The position numbers and the translations under genes are program-made. Positions 43,888-53,652 of a DNA stretch of 64,000 nucleotides are shown here, piece by piece (position 1 is the stretch's first letter; every line of letters starts with the position of its first letter). Where the stretch lies: contig CAWIZO010000005.1 of the NCBI GenBank assembly GCA_963840665.1, forward strand, positions 372,001 to 436,000, written 5' to 3'. Origin of the DNA: DATFTE01 sp963840665. GTDB lineage: Bacteria > Acidobacteriota > Terriglobia > Terriglobales > Acidobacteriaceae. The notes under the pieces are model-generated. The model had not been told where the DNA came from, searched no databases, and saw only the letters and a list, made by a program, of their open reading frames with translations.

Positions 43888-45372
43888 ATGGCCCTTCGCC
43901 TCTACAACACACTCTCCGCCAAAGTCGAGGAATTCCGCACCATTGATCCGCAAAAAGTCCGCATGTACGCCTGCGGACCCACGGTCTACGACTACGGCCA
44001 CATCGGCAACTTCCGTACTTTCATCGCGGTGGACGTGCTCTACCGGTTTCTGCGCCAGAGCGGATACGACGTCCGCTACGTCATGAACATCACTGACGTC
44101 GACGACAAGATCATTCGCAACTCCGCGCGCGACGGCGTCAGCGTCAAACAGTACACGGCCAAGTACACCAAGGCATTTCTCGAAGACTCGGCTCTACTCA
44201 ACATCGATCAGCCGATTCTGGTGCGCGCCACCGACCATATTGAAGAAATGGCGGAGTTTATCAAAGAGCTGGCGGACAAAGACATCGCCTACCGCACCGA
44301 CGATGGCTCGTACTACTTCCGCATCGCCAAGTTTCCCGCCTACGGCAAACTTTCGAAACGCGACTTCGCCGGAATGGAAGACGGCGCGCGCGTTGAGGTG
44401 GACGAGTACGACAAAGACAACGCTCGGGACTTCGCGCTCTGGAAAGCGCCGAAACCCGGGGAAGCATCATGGGATACGTCGATTGGCCCCGGGCGTCCGG
44501 GATGGCACATCGAGTGTTCCGTCATGTCGATGAAAGAATTGGGCGAAACTTTCGATTTGCACGCCGGCGGAGAAGATTTGATCTTCCCCCATCATGAGAA
44601 CGAAATCGCGCAATCGGAATCACTTACCGGAAAACCCTTCGCGCATTTCTGGTTTCATTCGCGCTTTTTGCTGGTCGAAGGCGAGAAGATGTCGAAAAGC
44701 CTCGGCAACTTCTTCACTCTGCGCGACTTGGTGCTCAAGGGACACAAGCCGTCGTCGATCCGCTTTCTGCTCGCTTCAGTTCCCTACCGCAACCAGTTGA
44801 ACTTTACTTTCGATGGACTGAAGCAGGCCGCTGCCTCGGTTGATCGCCTGCGCAACTTCCGCCTGCGTCTCTCGACAGGACAGTTCCCCGCCGGCGCGAA
44901 TCCCTCTATGACCGAACTCGCGCGCGAAGCCGTCGAGAAAATGAAAGCTGGCATGGAAGATGACCTCAACACTGCCCAAGCGCAAGCCGCGATTTTTGAT
45001 ATGGTTCGCGCCGCCAACGCCGCCATCGACGCCGGACAACTCAAGAAAGACGACGCCCAGCCGTTGCTGCACGCCGTGGAAAAGTTTGATGAGATCTTCG
45101 CTGTGCTTCAGGACGACGACGCGCCCAAGATGAAAAGCATTCTGGAGTGGGCCGATGCCGAAGGCCGCAGGGCAGACATCAGCAAAGAACTCCAAGAAGC
45201 TGTAAGTTCTCAACAACTTTCCGACGCCGAGATCGAGAAGAAGATCGCCGAGTTAGATCAAGCCCGCCGCGCCCGCAACTTCAAACTTTCGGATTCGATC
45301 CGCGCAGAACTCACCGCAGCCGGCATCCTGGTCGAAATCACCAAAGACGGCATCAGGTGGAGAAGAAAGTAG
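43888..45372 (+). CDS. cysS: cysteinyl-tRNA synthetase
   Basis: Charges tRNA-Cys; 494 residues, standard length. Class I signatures: the HIGH box as GHIGN (residue 38, YDYGHIGNFRTF) and KMSKS at 267-271 (EKMSKSLGNFF). The zinc-binding residues include Cys29 (YACGPTVYD), the Cys of WHIECSVMS and the His/Glu of FPHHENEIAQSE. The C-terminal DALR domain (LDQARRARNFKLSDSIRAEL) is complete. ATG 43888 lacks a clear ribosome site. It ends 87 bp before the convergent GloVer gene. Confidence 0.97.
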   Translation: MALRLYNTLSAKVEEFRTIDPQKVRMYACGPTVYDYGHIGNFRTFIAVDVLYRFLRQSGYDVRYVMNITDVDDKIIRNSARDGVSVKQYTAKYTKAFLEDSALLNIDQPILVRATDHIEEMAEFIKELADKDIAYRTDDGSYYFRIAKFPAYGKLSKRDFAGMEDGARVEVDEYDKDNARDFALWKAPKPGEASWDTSIGPGRPGWHIECSVMSMKELGETFDLHAGGEDLIFPHHENEIAQSESLTGKPFAHFWFHSRFLLVEGEKMSKSLGNFFTLRDLVLKGHKPSSIRFLLASVPYRNQLNFTFDGLKQAAASVDRLRNFRLRLSTGQFPAGANPSMTELAREAVEKMKAGMEDDLNTAQAQAAIFDMVRAANAAIDAGQLKKDDAQPLLHAVEKFDEIFAVLQDDDAPKMKSILEWADAEGRRADISKELQEAVSSQQLSDAEIEKKIAELDQARRARNFKLSDSIRAELTAAGILVEITKDGIRWRRK

Positions 45373-45459
45373 AAATTGGGAAGGAAGTAAGTTCTTTGGA
45401 TGGCGCAGTACTTGAGCACTGCGCCACCCAAAATCTACGGTATCGGTATATCTTCCGCG

Positions 45460-47121
45460 CTAGTTGACGGTAAAACTCGTCGCGCTCCTGGCGGAGCCTC
45501 CCTTAGTAGTGATTACGATCTTCCCGCTGGTTGCACCGGTGGGTACGTCCGCCGTCACCTGGGTATCGGAATTCACCGTGAACGTGGTCGCCGCCGTGCC
45601 GTTAAAAGTGACTTTTGTAGTCTGCATCAGCCCTGTTCCCGTCAGCACCACTGGCGTTCCCACGGGACCGCTAGTCGGACTGAAGCTGGGAAAAGTAGGA
45701 GTGACTTTGAAGATCTGCGGACTGGTAATCGTGGTCGCGCCAGTCGTGACGGTTACGGCCGCGGTCAACGCTCCCGCGGGGACGGTAGCGGAAATATAGG
45801 TCGATCCGCTGCGCTGAATGGACGTTGCTTGCACGCCTCCAAATTTCACCACCGACGAAGCGCTGAAGCCTTGGCCGAGAATTCCGACCTTGGTGGTTTC
45901 CCGGCCGGAAGTGGATTCCAACTGGGCATACTGCGCTCCGCCGATGTTCAAGCTGAAGAAGATGCCTCCGTTCACGGTACCGCCCTGCTGGGTGACGCCG
46001 TAAAGAGTTCCGTTCGTATCCTGAGTCACGGGCCAGTAGCTGCCGCTGCCATTCGAGACGGTGAACTCTTCAATAATGCTAAGAGTGCCGGTAGGCGTGA
46101 TCTTATAGAGGTCTTGAGCGCCGCCGCAGCCAAATTCCGCGCAACCGTTGATGATGCCGTAGAAGTTCCCGTCCGTCGCCTGAACGACGGGGGTTGCCGG
46201 GTAGGCGGCGTAGTCGGTGAGTGTACTGAAGTCGTGGAGAATGGTGATGGTGCCGGCGGGAGTAATCTTGAAGAACGTTCCTTGGTCCACTTTTCCGTCA
46301 TAGCTGGTGCCACCGTATTGGGTCACACCGTAGAAGTTTCCGTCTTTGCCCAAGGTAAGGCCGGCGTTCGGTGCCGCGCCGTCGGGATTATCGGTGAAGG
46401 TATGGAGGACGGTCAGTTTGCCCGCCGGAGTGATCTTGAAAACGCTTCCCTTCCCATCGGATCCATCCTGCGTACCGTAGAAATTGCCGTCGTTGCCAAC
46501 CGTCAAACCCCACGTCGGCGTAGAGAAATTGTTGATGCCGCTGAATGAGTAGATGGTGGTCAATACACCGGCCGGGGTGATCTTGAAGATGGAACCAGCG
46601 TTATTCGCGCCCCCCGAGGTGGTGACTCCGTAGAAATTTCCGTCTGTGTACTGAACCAGTACTCCGGGCCCGTATCCGTCGGGAGTTCCAGTAAAGGTGT
46701 GTAGCACCGTGATGGTTCCACTGGAAGTCATCTTGAATACATAGCCTGCGCCGCTGCAGTTGGTCGAACCGGTACCGTAGAAGTTGCCATCGGTACCCAG
46801 AATCAGGCCGCTCTCGCAATCGTTGCCGGTGCCGAGGGCAAAGCTGTTGATGACCGTCACTACTCCCGTGATATCCGTCTTCCAGATCGAACCGGTGTTA
46901 TTGGCGCCGCCAGCGTAGGACCAGCCGTAGAGTTGGCCATCGCGTCCCTGCGAGAGGACCCCGCCTGGCCACTGTGGGCCGGGGCCGCCGTTCATAAAGC
47001 TGTCGATCAGCGTAAAGGTTTGAGCGCTGCTCGGGATTGAACCCAAGGCTAGTCCCGCGACCATCACAAAGGCCCAAATGATCCTGATCCGCGTGGGCAT
47101 ACACCGGGCGACTATCGACAT
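45460..47121 (-). CDS. tandem-repeat GloVer-type exported protein with TIG domains
   Basis: A 553-residue exported protein. ATG 47121 (MSIVARCMPTRIRIIWAFVM) has GGAGG upstream and a signal peptide ending SSAQ; the ORF start at 47238 has neither. Residues 25-370 are about eight repeats of about 40 residues of the form DGNFYGxTxxGG...GSxFKITPAGxLTxLHTF, the 'choice-anchored tandem repeat GloVer-containing' pattern, which form a propeller. Residues 380-550 are two Ig-like IPT/TIG domains (VGILGQGFSASSVVKFGG, VVLTGTGLMQTTKVTFNG). Secreted or surface protein common in acidobacteria; role unknown. Confidence 0.88.
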   Translation of the reverse strand: MSIVARCMPTRIRIIWAFVMVAGLALGSIPSSAQTFTLIDSFMNGGPGPQWPGGVLSQGRDGQLYGWSYAGGANNTGSIWKTDITGVVTVINSFALGTGNDCESGLILGTDGNFYGTGSTNCSGAGYVFKMTSSGTITVLHTFTGTPDGYGPGVLVQYTDGNFYGVTTSGGANNAGSIFKITPAGVLTTIYSFSGINNFSTPTWGLTVGNDGNFYGTQDGSDGKGSVFKITPAGKLTVLHTFTDNPDGAAPNAGLTLGKDGNFYGVTQYGGTSYDGKVDQGTFFKITPAGTITILHDFSTLTDYAAYPATPVVQATDGNFYGIINGCAEFGCGGAQDLYKITPTGTLSIIEEFTVSNGSGSYWPVTQDTNGTLYGVTQQGGTVNGGIFFSLNIGGAQYAQLESTSGRETTKVGILGQGFSASSVVKFGGVQATSIQRSGSTYISATVPAGALTAAVTVTTGATTITSPQIFKVTPTFPSFSPTSGPVGTPVVLTGTGLMQTTKVTFNGTAATTFTVNSDTQVTADVPTGATSGKIVITTKGGSARSATSFTVN

Positions 47122-47425
47122 CGAAATCCTCCAAAAAAGTGTGGGTTTGAAGCTGCCTTCCCCTGGGACAGTCGAAAACGACGCTTCGACCGAGGCATCC
47201 AACGCATTCATAATGGGGGGCGTAGCCCCCAGCGGCAACGGACAACAACGGACATGAGTGGGTATTAGCGGGTGGGCGGTGCTTTTCGGCCTTGCATGTC
47301 TGCTCCCCGCTCCGATTCGTAGAACAGATCACTACCTTGAGGTCCCAAACGAATGAAAGGTTGATCGTCGCGGTCGCGCTTGGCAGGTCCCGAAGTCTGC
47401 TACCATTACATCGGGTGAGGTTGTC
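47122..47425. other. intergenic region between divergent genes
   Basis: About 304 bases between the GloVer gene and the DUF4242 gene, which are divergent, so both promoters should lie here. I see no repeat, no RNA gene and no convincing promoter pair; a GAGG precedes the ATG at 47426. Confidence 0.35.
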
Positions 47426-47698
47426 ATGCCACAATTCGTGATTGAGCGTGAAATCCCAGGCGCCGGCAATCTGTCGGATGCTGAACTAAAAGCGATCGCC
47501 TCGAAGTCAGTGGACGTCTTGAAGGATATGGGACCGGCAATTAAGTGGCTGCATAGCTACGTGACCGGCGACAAAGTCTACTGCGTCTACCTGGCGCCGG
47601 ATGAAGAGACCGTTCGAGAACATGCACGCCGCGGCGGATTTCCAGCGAATCGGGTTTCAGCGGTGCGACGCTTGATTGATCCCAGCTCCGCGGGCTGA
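47426..47698 (+). CDS. DUF4242 family protein
   Basis: A 90-residue soluble protein of the DUF4242 (nickel-binding-like, ferredoxin-fold) family. It opens MPQFVIEREIPGAGNLSD, includes WLHSYVTGDKVYCVYLAPDE and ends ARRGGFPANRVSAVRRLIDP, the family layout. GTGAGG precedes the ATG at a good distance. Function of the family is unknown. It is convergent with the kinase gene. Confidence 0.85.
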   Translation: MPQFVIEREIPGAGNLSDAELKAIASKSVDVLKDMGPAIKWLHSYVTGDKVYCVYLAPDEETVREHARRGGFPANRVSAVRRLIDPSSAG

Positions 47699-47731
47699 TT
47701 TAGTCTTCGCTGTTGCGAGGAATTTTGGCTG

Positions 47732-50700
47732 CTAGGTGAGCCCTTCCGCTACTGCTTGTTCAATCGGCATTGCCCAACCTTCCATCCAGGCGGTCAGGCT
47801 CGGGCCATCGCCCAGAGTTCGGCGCGCGAACTCCAGAGCCTTTTCAAGTCTAGGTTTCTCGGTGGGTGTCAGCGGCGCTCCCAATCGTTGGCGGAGGGCT
47901 GCGGCGGCTCCAGCCAGATGAAGTGATTGCGCTGCCTTGGATTGGGCTGCTGCGTTTGCGGCGAGACACTCGAGTACCCTCGCCACGCCACGTTTGTGAC
48001 CCAACTCCTGGAACATCTTGATGCTTTCTCCGTAAAGCCGCCGCGCCTCCACGTTGTTTCCTTGATCGGAGTAAAGGCCGGCCAGGTCCGACAACGCGCT
48101 CGCGATTCCCCAGCCATCCCGAAGTTCGCGAAACGCCGCCAGGCTCTGTTCGCAAAATGAGTGAGCGCTGACGAAATCTGACTTCTCCCGAGCCACGTCG
48201 CCCTGGTAGTTCAGGGTCCACGCGACGCCTGCGCCATCTCCCGCCTTACGGAACATCGCCTGGCACTCTTCGTAGAGCGCCAGGGCTCGCGCATATTCGC
48301 CCCGCGCTTTCATGACGCCGGCGAGATTACTAAGGGCTCGGGCAGTGTCGGCGGAATCTCCTAGGTCCTTCCATATCGCGACACACCGCTCGAATAGCAA
48401 CGAAGCGACAGTGAAGTCTCCCCGATCCCGAGCGTTTACGGCCAGCGCGTTTAACGCAACCGCGACACCCGCCCTATCATCCAGTTCGATACAGGTTTCG
48501 AGACTTTCCTCAAAGAGCTTTTGCGCCGAGCCATAATCGCCCTGCTCGCCCGCGAGAACGGCGACGGCGAACAAGAGCCGGGCCCGAAGCTTCGGACGAG
48601 TCGCAGTTCCCGGCAACGCCAGCAGCCTGGTAATGGCTTCTCGACCCTCCGTCAGATGCTCACGCGTTTCCCAGAATCGAAAAAGTGCGGCTCCGAGTCG
48701 GAGCCCCCATTCGGCGTCGCCTGTTGTGATCAGATAATCGAGCGCCGCCCGGAAGTTGTCGTGCTCGACTTCAAAACGATCATGCCACTCGGGATGAGCG
48801 ACGGCGTCTTCGGCGCCCTCTTCTGCCAGCACGAGGTAGTACGCGGCATGGGCACGGCGAGTCGCCGCTTCATCGTCGCTGGCAGCGAGGCGTTCCAACG
48901 CGTACTCCCTGATCGTGGAAAGCATGAAGAATCGCGCCTCGGCGTTCCCTTGTTCCACCTGCTGTGCCAAACTCTTGTCCACTATCGAGGTCACGCCGTC
49001 AAGAACATCGACACCCAAATTGCCCTTGGTGTCGCACACGGCTTCTATGCCCTCGAGCGTGCAACCCCCCGTAAACGCCGAGAGCCTCCGGAACAGAGTT
49101 TGTTCGGCTGGATTGAGAAGACCGTAGCTCCAGTCTATGGTGCGGCGGAGGGTTTGTTGCCGGGTCGGCAAGTCTCGGGCGCCTCCGGTCAACAGGTCTA
49201 GCCGTGTTTCAAGCCGGGCCAGCATGGCCGACGGCGGAAGCAACTTGATCCGCGCGGCGGCTAGTTCGATAGCCAGAGGCAACCCGTCCAGCCGCGCACA
49301 GATGGCGGCAACCACGGGCGCGTTTTCCTTCGTCAAAGCAAATTCTCGCTTGACGGCCTTCGCGCGTTCCACAAAGAGTGCGACCGCTGGAAGAAGCGAG
49401 AGCGTTTCCAGGGTTGGAATGGCTGCAGGGTCAGGGAGCCCGAGCGGCGGCACCGGAAACTCGTATTCACCGTAGACGTGCAGCGGCGCCTGGCTCGTGA
49501 CCACGATTTTGAGTTTAGGGCCGATCGTCAGCAACTGGGCAACCAGCGGGGCAGCTGAGACAAGATGCTCGAAATTGTCGAGCAAAAGGAGCATGGGTTC
49601 CTTAAGCCCGCCTAAGTGCTCTTTCAAGCTTTCCTGCGGCGTCTGGTTAGGACTTTCGCGCACCCCAACCGTTTGCGCAATCGTTGAAGCGATCAAACTG
49701 GAATCCGCAACCGCCGACAGTGGGACGAAGCAGACACCACTTGGAAACTGGGCGGCGATTTCCCCCGCTACTTGCAAGGCGAGGCGTGTTTTTCCTATGC
49801 CTCCAGCACCCGTGAGAGTTACCAGTCTCACGTCTTCGCGGCTCAACAATCGGCGGAGATCAGCCGCTTCATTTGCGCGTCCGATGAGCGTCGTACGTTG
49901 CACCGGCAGATTATTGAAACAAGGTTGCAACCGGCTTGCTGACACATCGCCCAGCCGGTCTCGCACTGCGGCGAGGTCATTGGCTAGATCCCGAGTCGAT
50001 GCGTAACGCTGCGTCGGACTCTTCGCCAGGCATCGCTCCACGATCCAAGCGAAGGGAACCGGCACCGGAAGAGTCCTGGACCCGACACGTTCCGGTTCAT
50101 CACGCAGGATCGCAGCAATCGTTTCTGCCGGCGTCTGTTTTAGAAACGCTGGCAGTCCCGTGACCATTTCGTAGATCACCGTCCCGAAAGAAAACTGGTC
50201 TGAGCGAAAATCGACATCGCTCCCTTTCGCTTGCTCAGGAGACATGTACCCAAAAGTGCCAATGACGGTTCCACTCTCGCTGATAGGGTGTAGGACGTCG
50301 GAGGTCGTAGCTCCTGAATGCTCGCCGCGATTCGGGACCTGCAGCTTGGCTATGCCAAAGTCAAGAACCTTCGGCGTACCATCGCAGCAAACCATTAGAT
50401 TCTCGGGCTTCAGGTCGCGGTGAACGATGCCAATATCGTGTGCTTTGGCCAGAGCATCGGCAATCCTTGCGGCGATGGCGATGGTCTCGCGAAATGGAAT
50501 AGGGCCAGACTCCAGCAATTCGCGTAACGTCTTGCCATCCACCAATTCCATCGCGATATAGTGCGTGCCATTCAGGTTCCCGAGCTCGTAGATCGTAACG
50601 ATGTTGGGGTGATTGAGAGAACACGCGGAACGCGCCTCGCGCTCAAAGCGGGCCAGGGCTTCCGGTTCGGAATGACGATCCAGCAAAAGAGTCTTGATTG

Positions 50701-50848
50701 CGACCACGCGGTCGAGCCGTGTGTCCTTAGCGCGATAGACTTCGCCCATGCCGCCTGCACCGAGTCGCTGCAGAATTTCGTAATTTCCGAAACGCGTGCC
50801 CGGCGAGAAGCTGGGAGGTACGGGCGCGGGGTTGAGCGGCGCGGTCAT
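47732..50848 (-). CDS. serine/threonine kinase - NTPase - TPR regulator
   Basis: A 1038-residue fusion. Residues 22-295 form a eukaryotic-type kinase: GAGGMGEVY, Lys52 (VAIKT), HRDLKPEN with Asp145, DFG 163-165, and GTFGYMSPEQA. Residues 320-600 form an NB-ARC/AfsR-like STAND ATPase with the P-loop GAGGIGKTRLAL (347-358) and LLLLDNFEHL. The last 350 residues are tetratricopeptide repeats (ALNALAVNARDRGDFTVAS and similar). No membrane helix separates the kinase, so it is cytoplasmic. Signal and target unknown. ATG 50848 lacks a strong ribosome site. Confidence 0.92.
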   Translation of the reverse strand: MTAPLNPAPVPPSFSPGTRFGNYEILQRLGAGGMGEVYRAKDTRLDRVVAIKTLLLDRHSEPEALARFEREARSACSLNHPNIVTIYELGNLNGTHYIAMELVDGKTLRELLESGPIPFRETIAIAARIADALAKAHDIGIVHRDLKPENLMVCCDGTPKVLDFGIAKLQVPNRGEHSGATTSDVLHPISESGTVIGTFGYMSPEQAKGSDVDFRSDQFSFGTVIYEMVTGLPAFLKQTPAETIAAILRDEPERVGSRTLPVPVPFAWIVERCLAKSPTQRYASTRDLANDLAAVRDRLGDVSASRLQPCFNNLPVQRTTLIGRANEAADLRRLLSREDVRLVTLTGAGGIGKTRLALQVAGEIAAQFPSGVCFVPLSAVADSSLIASTIAQTVGVRESPNQTPQESLKEHLGGLKEPMLLLLDNFEHLVSAAPLVAQLLTIGPKLKIVVTSQAPLHVYGEYEFPVPPLGLPDPAAIPTLETLSLLPAVALFVERAKAVKREFALTKENAPVVAAICARLDGLPLAIELAAARIKLLPPSAMLARLETRLDLLTGGARDLPTRQQTLRRTIDWSYGLLNPAEQTLFRRLSAFTGGCTLEGIEAVCDTKGNLGVDVLDGVTSIVDKSLAQQVEQGNAEARFFMLSTIREYALERLAASDDEAATRRAHAAYYLVLAEEGAEDAVAHPEWHDRFEVEHDNFRAALDYLITTGDAEWGLRLGAALFRFWETREHLTEGREAITRLLALPGTATRPKLRARLLFAVAVLAGEQGDYGSAQKLFEESLETCIELDDRAGVAVALNALAVNARDRGDFTVASLLFERCVAIWKDLGDSADTARALSNLAGVMKARGEYARALALYEECQAMFRKAGDGAGVAWTLNYQGDVAREKSDFVSAHSFCEQSLAAFRELRDGWGIASALSDLAGLYSDQGNNVEARRLYGESIKMFQELGHKRGVARVLECLAANAAAQSKAAQSLHLAGAAAALRQRLGAPLTPTEKPRLEKALEFARRTLGDGPSLTAWMEGWAMPIEQAVAEGLT

Positions 50849-50962
50849 GGGAATTCTTGGGCGCAGCTGTCACCGGTCAAACTGCGCGCAGCCACGCAAT
50901 TGGGATTGTCTTGCACCGTCGCCCTTTGGCCTGGAATCGATAGGGCGGCAATTAATTCTGTT

Positions 50963-50968
50963 TATAAT
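50963..50968 (+). promoter_or_regulatory. possible -10 element of the OsmC-like gene
   Basis: Perfect TATAAT 21 bases before the ATG at 50990, followed by a strong GGGAGGAG ribosome site. No good -35 hexamer, so recognition may need a helper or another sigma factor. Confidence 0.4.
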
Positions 50969-50989
50969 ACGCTAGCTCGGGAGGAGTCC

Positions 50990-51493
50990 ATGGACGTCAG
51001 ATCGCTGCAGCGGCCTTTGAAAGATCAATACCGGCAAGACCCCGCGAGCTCAAAAATAACCCTCACGGCGAATGGCAGGCAAACCGACGCGCCCATCTCC
51101 TGTTCAATTGATCTAGGTCGCGAAATCTACAAAGCACAGGCGCACAAAGGGGTCGGGGGCGCCGGCACAGGCGCCTGTTCAGGAGACCTTCTTCTAGGCG
51201 CGCTGGCAGCCTGCGCACAAATCACTTGCCAAATGGTAGCCGCTGCGATGGGAATACCTACTCAAAGCATTGACGTAACCGTCGAGGGCGACCTGGACCT
51301 GCAGGGTACGTTGGGTATATCGAAAGAAGCGCCCGTCGGTTTTCAGAGCATCCGAGTCATTTTCGACGTTCGCGCACCAGGAGCCACTGAGGAACAGTTA
51401 AGTGCGCTGAAAGCGAAAACGGAACAGTATTGTGTCGTGATGCAGACATTGCAGCAGCCGCCCAAAATCGAGAACAGCTGGATACAGAAGTAA
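50990..51493 (+). CDS. OsmC family protein
   Basis: A 167-residue OsmC/Ohr-fold protein of the group that protects against organic peroxides or oxidants. Features: GGAGTGACSGDLLLGALAAC (the loop with a conserved Cys in helix 2), ACAQITCQMVAAAMGI, and the second conserved Cys in EQYCVVMQTLQ. Two redox Cys in these positions are the OsmC/Ohr pattern. ATG 50990 follows GGGAGGAG. It is divergent from the kinase gene. Confidence 0.88.
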   Translation: MDVRSLQRPLKDQYRQDPASSKITLTANGRQTDAPISCSIDLGREIYKAQAHKGVGGAGTGACSGDLLLGALAACAQITCQMVAAAMGIPTQSIDVTVEGDLDLQGTLGISKEAPVGFQSIRVIFDVRAPGATEEQLSALKAKTEQYCVVMQTLQQPPKIENSWIQK

Positions 51494-51773
51494 GGGCAAA
51501 CGTCAGATTGTCGTAAAAGCAGTCGGGCCTAAGGTTCCTCGCCCACATTCGAGTCATCTCTGGATTCGATTCACTATCGCTAACGGATGGGATGAGAACG
51601 CCGGTCTCTGGCGGGATGCTATCCCTTGACTCCGACGGGCCTTCTCCTGGAAGGCAATAGCACTCAAAATCCCAGTCGGGGCGGGTCAACGAGTGATATG
51701 GGGATGTTTCGCCAACTACCCGATGTAGCCTCGGCCCGAACCCGGTCTATGAATCAAGGATGGCTACGAAAAC

Positions 51774-53243
51774 TCACTGACTCGGCCCCCGAGCGCGGAT
51801 TTGCTGGGCTCGGAGTATGAGCGGCTCCGCCTTGTCCTGGTTGCCTTCGTCCTCGTAAAGGCTGGCAAGATTTTCAAGGCTGGTGGCGATCCATAGGTGG
51901 TTCGGCGCGAGGAGTTTCTCCCGAATTCTTAAGGCTCGTTTCAGCATTACTTCCGCTTGCGCGAACTCTTCCAGGTCACGTTCCGCGATTCCGATTCGAT
52001 TCAATGTTGTGGATACTTCGAGACTGTCAAGCCCGGTTTCTTTCTCCTGGATTGCGAGCGCTCGTAGGCCAAAGTCTTTTGCCGAAGTAAAGTTCTTCTC
52101 GTAGAAATAGAGGAGCGACAAATCGCCGAGCGTTGCTGCAGTTACTGCATGGTCGGGGCCAAACTTGTCTTCGCGAATTGATAGCGCGTGCAACAGCAGA
52201 GGCTCGGCCTGTCGAATGTCGAATTGATTTTCATCACGGTACAGGCATCCCAGGTGTTCCAGAGTATCTGCGAACTCAGCATCTTGTGACTTTCCCGCCT
52301 GTCCGTATGCGACGATAGCTTTCTTGTAGAGTTCCTCAGCCTCCGTGTACCTTCCTTGACGGTCCGCCAAACTTGCCAGCGAATTAAGCATCATCCCATC
52401 GGGATGCATGCTAGAACCGACTCGGAGCTGCCCTATTTTCAGGGCGCGTGCCAGGAGTTGGTTCGCCTCTTCGGTGTGCCCTAACTGCTGCTCGGCGACA
52501 CCCAGTCCATAGATCGCATAGCCAAATTCCATCCCGTTTGCCCCGACAAGTCGCTGATACATGTTCGCTGACAATCGGAATTGCTCAGCCGCTTCGGCAT
52601 AGTGTGCATCTCGAAAGTAGGTCTGCCCGAGTTGATAGTAGACATAAGCTAGGTCTGGATGCGCGGAGGAACCGAGGGCCTGTTGGTATCGAGAAGTGGA
52701 TTTCAGCAACAGGGATTCGGCTTCCTGATAGTGGCCCTCCGCAGTCTTCAAATAGCCAAGGTTACCTAAGGCGACGGCATCATCCTTGTCTGCGGCTGAC
52801 GGATTCGCCTCCAAGAGCGGCAGAGCTTCAGAGAAGAGCTGTTCAGATTCAGCATATCGGCCCTGGTTCCGTGCAATGATCGCCAAGCCTACCTTGATTC
52901 GTCCCAGATCGACTTTGCCGCCTGGGGGAACGTGGGCGCTGAGGTTAAGGGCTCGCTGCAGAGTCTGAAGTGCCAAGTCGTCTCTTCCTTCAAGCACGTA
53001 CGCCCGGCCCAACAGGGTGACAGTGGACAGCAGATGAGTACTCTGCGGCCACCACTCCTCAGTCTTGGGGAGAATAGCGAGCAGAACGGCTTCGCCACGC
53101 GGGTAGTTAAACTGGTTGAGAGCGTCGGACGCGTCCTCGTAAGCGGCATTCCAGGCCATTTCGCGAGAGTGGGTGCGCCAGGCCCATGCCGATCCAAGCG
53201 CCACGAGGACAACGGGGACGGCGATAAGCAACCATCGACGCAT
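51774..53243 (-). CDS. tetratricopeptide repeat protein, membrane-anchored
   Basis: A 489-residue protein. ATG 53243 (MRRWLLIAVPVVLVALGSAW) is preferred over 53288 for its signal-anchor and upstream GAGG. From residue 50 on about nine TPR/Kinesin-light-chain-type units follow, such as GNLGYLKTAEGHYQEAESLL, LGQTYFRDAHYAEAAEQ, LASLADRQGRYTEAEELY and LENLASLYEDEGNQDKAEPL. It belongs to the same signalling style as the kinase-TPR gene 0.9 kb away. Function unknown; likely a scaffold in the periplasm. Confidence 0.85.
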   Translation of the reverse strand: MRRWLLIAVPVVLVALGSAWAWRTHSREMAWNAAYEDASDALNQFNYPRGEAVLLAILPKTEEWWPQSTHLLSTVTLLGRAYVLEGRDDLALQTLQRALNLSAHVPPGGKVDLGRIKVGLAIIARNQGRYAESEQLFSEALPLLEANPSAADKDDAVALGNLGYLKTAEGHYQEAESLLLKSTSRYQQALGSSAHPDLAYVYYQLGQTYFRDAHYAEAAEQFRLSANMYQRLVGANGMEFGYAIYGLGVAEQQLGHTEEANQLLARALKIGQLRVGSSMHPDGMMLNSLASLADRQGRYTEAEELYKKAIVAYGQAGKSQDAEFADTLEHLGCLYRDENQFDIRQAEPLLLHALSIREDKFGPDHAVTAATLGDLSLLYFYEKNFTSAKDFGLRALAIQEKETGLDSLEVSTTLNRIGIAERDLEEFAQAEVMLKRALRIREKLLAPNHLWIATSLENLASLYEDEGNQDKAEPLILRAQQIRARGPSQ

Positions 53244-53652
53244 GATCTTCACCTCTAACGGATACCGGGCAGGCGGGCAGACCGGCACTTATGATCCTGG
53301 GAATCCTATCGTGAGAATCGCGGCGGCTCTAGGTTGAGGGAGACGCGGCACTTTCGTAACCTTGTCGGTGTCCTAGAGAGAATGCGGGGACAGGAAAACC
53401 CTCCCAGCCTTTGCCTTCGCAAGCACCTCATCAAAATCTGAGACAAACCGGATCGTAGGGACTGTCGTATTAGCAAATTATTCTGGAATGTTCGGACAAC
53501 TGTTGTAATCAGGCGATAGCACAAGCTTGCGCTTTTGTTTCGCCTATTTTGACTCGAAGGCCGTGTTTGCAGGGTCAATGAGCGTTGTCGGGATGCTTCA
53601 ACAGTTAGGTAGCGGGGAGTCCAGTCGAACAATTCACAAGTTGAAGACCGGA
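53244..53652. other. intergenic region with a MITE-like element
   Basis: About 409 bases. 53498-53606 is a small element (see its own entry). The rest is unique; no gene or RNA recognised. Confidence 0.4.
53498..53606. repeat. MITE-like repeat copy A
   Basis: AACTGTTG at 53498-53505 and CAACAGTT at 53599-53606 are inverted ends of a 109-base element. The interior contains GGCGATAGC...TTTGTTTCGCC (53511-53544) and GGGTCAATGAGCGTTGTCG (53572-53590). Both interior motifs recur at 57.99-58.07 kb, and the latter in inverted form at 58861-58879. Confidence 0.5.

Noticed and set aside
45400..45424. Hairpin after cysS (TGGCGCAGT / ACTGCGCCA)
   Set aside because: No T tract on either side, so not called a terminator.
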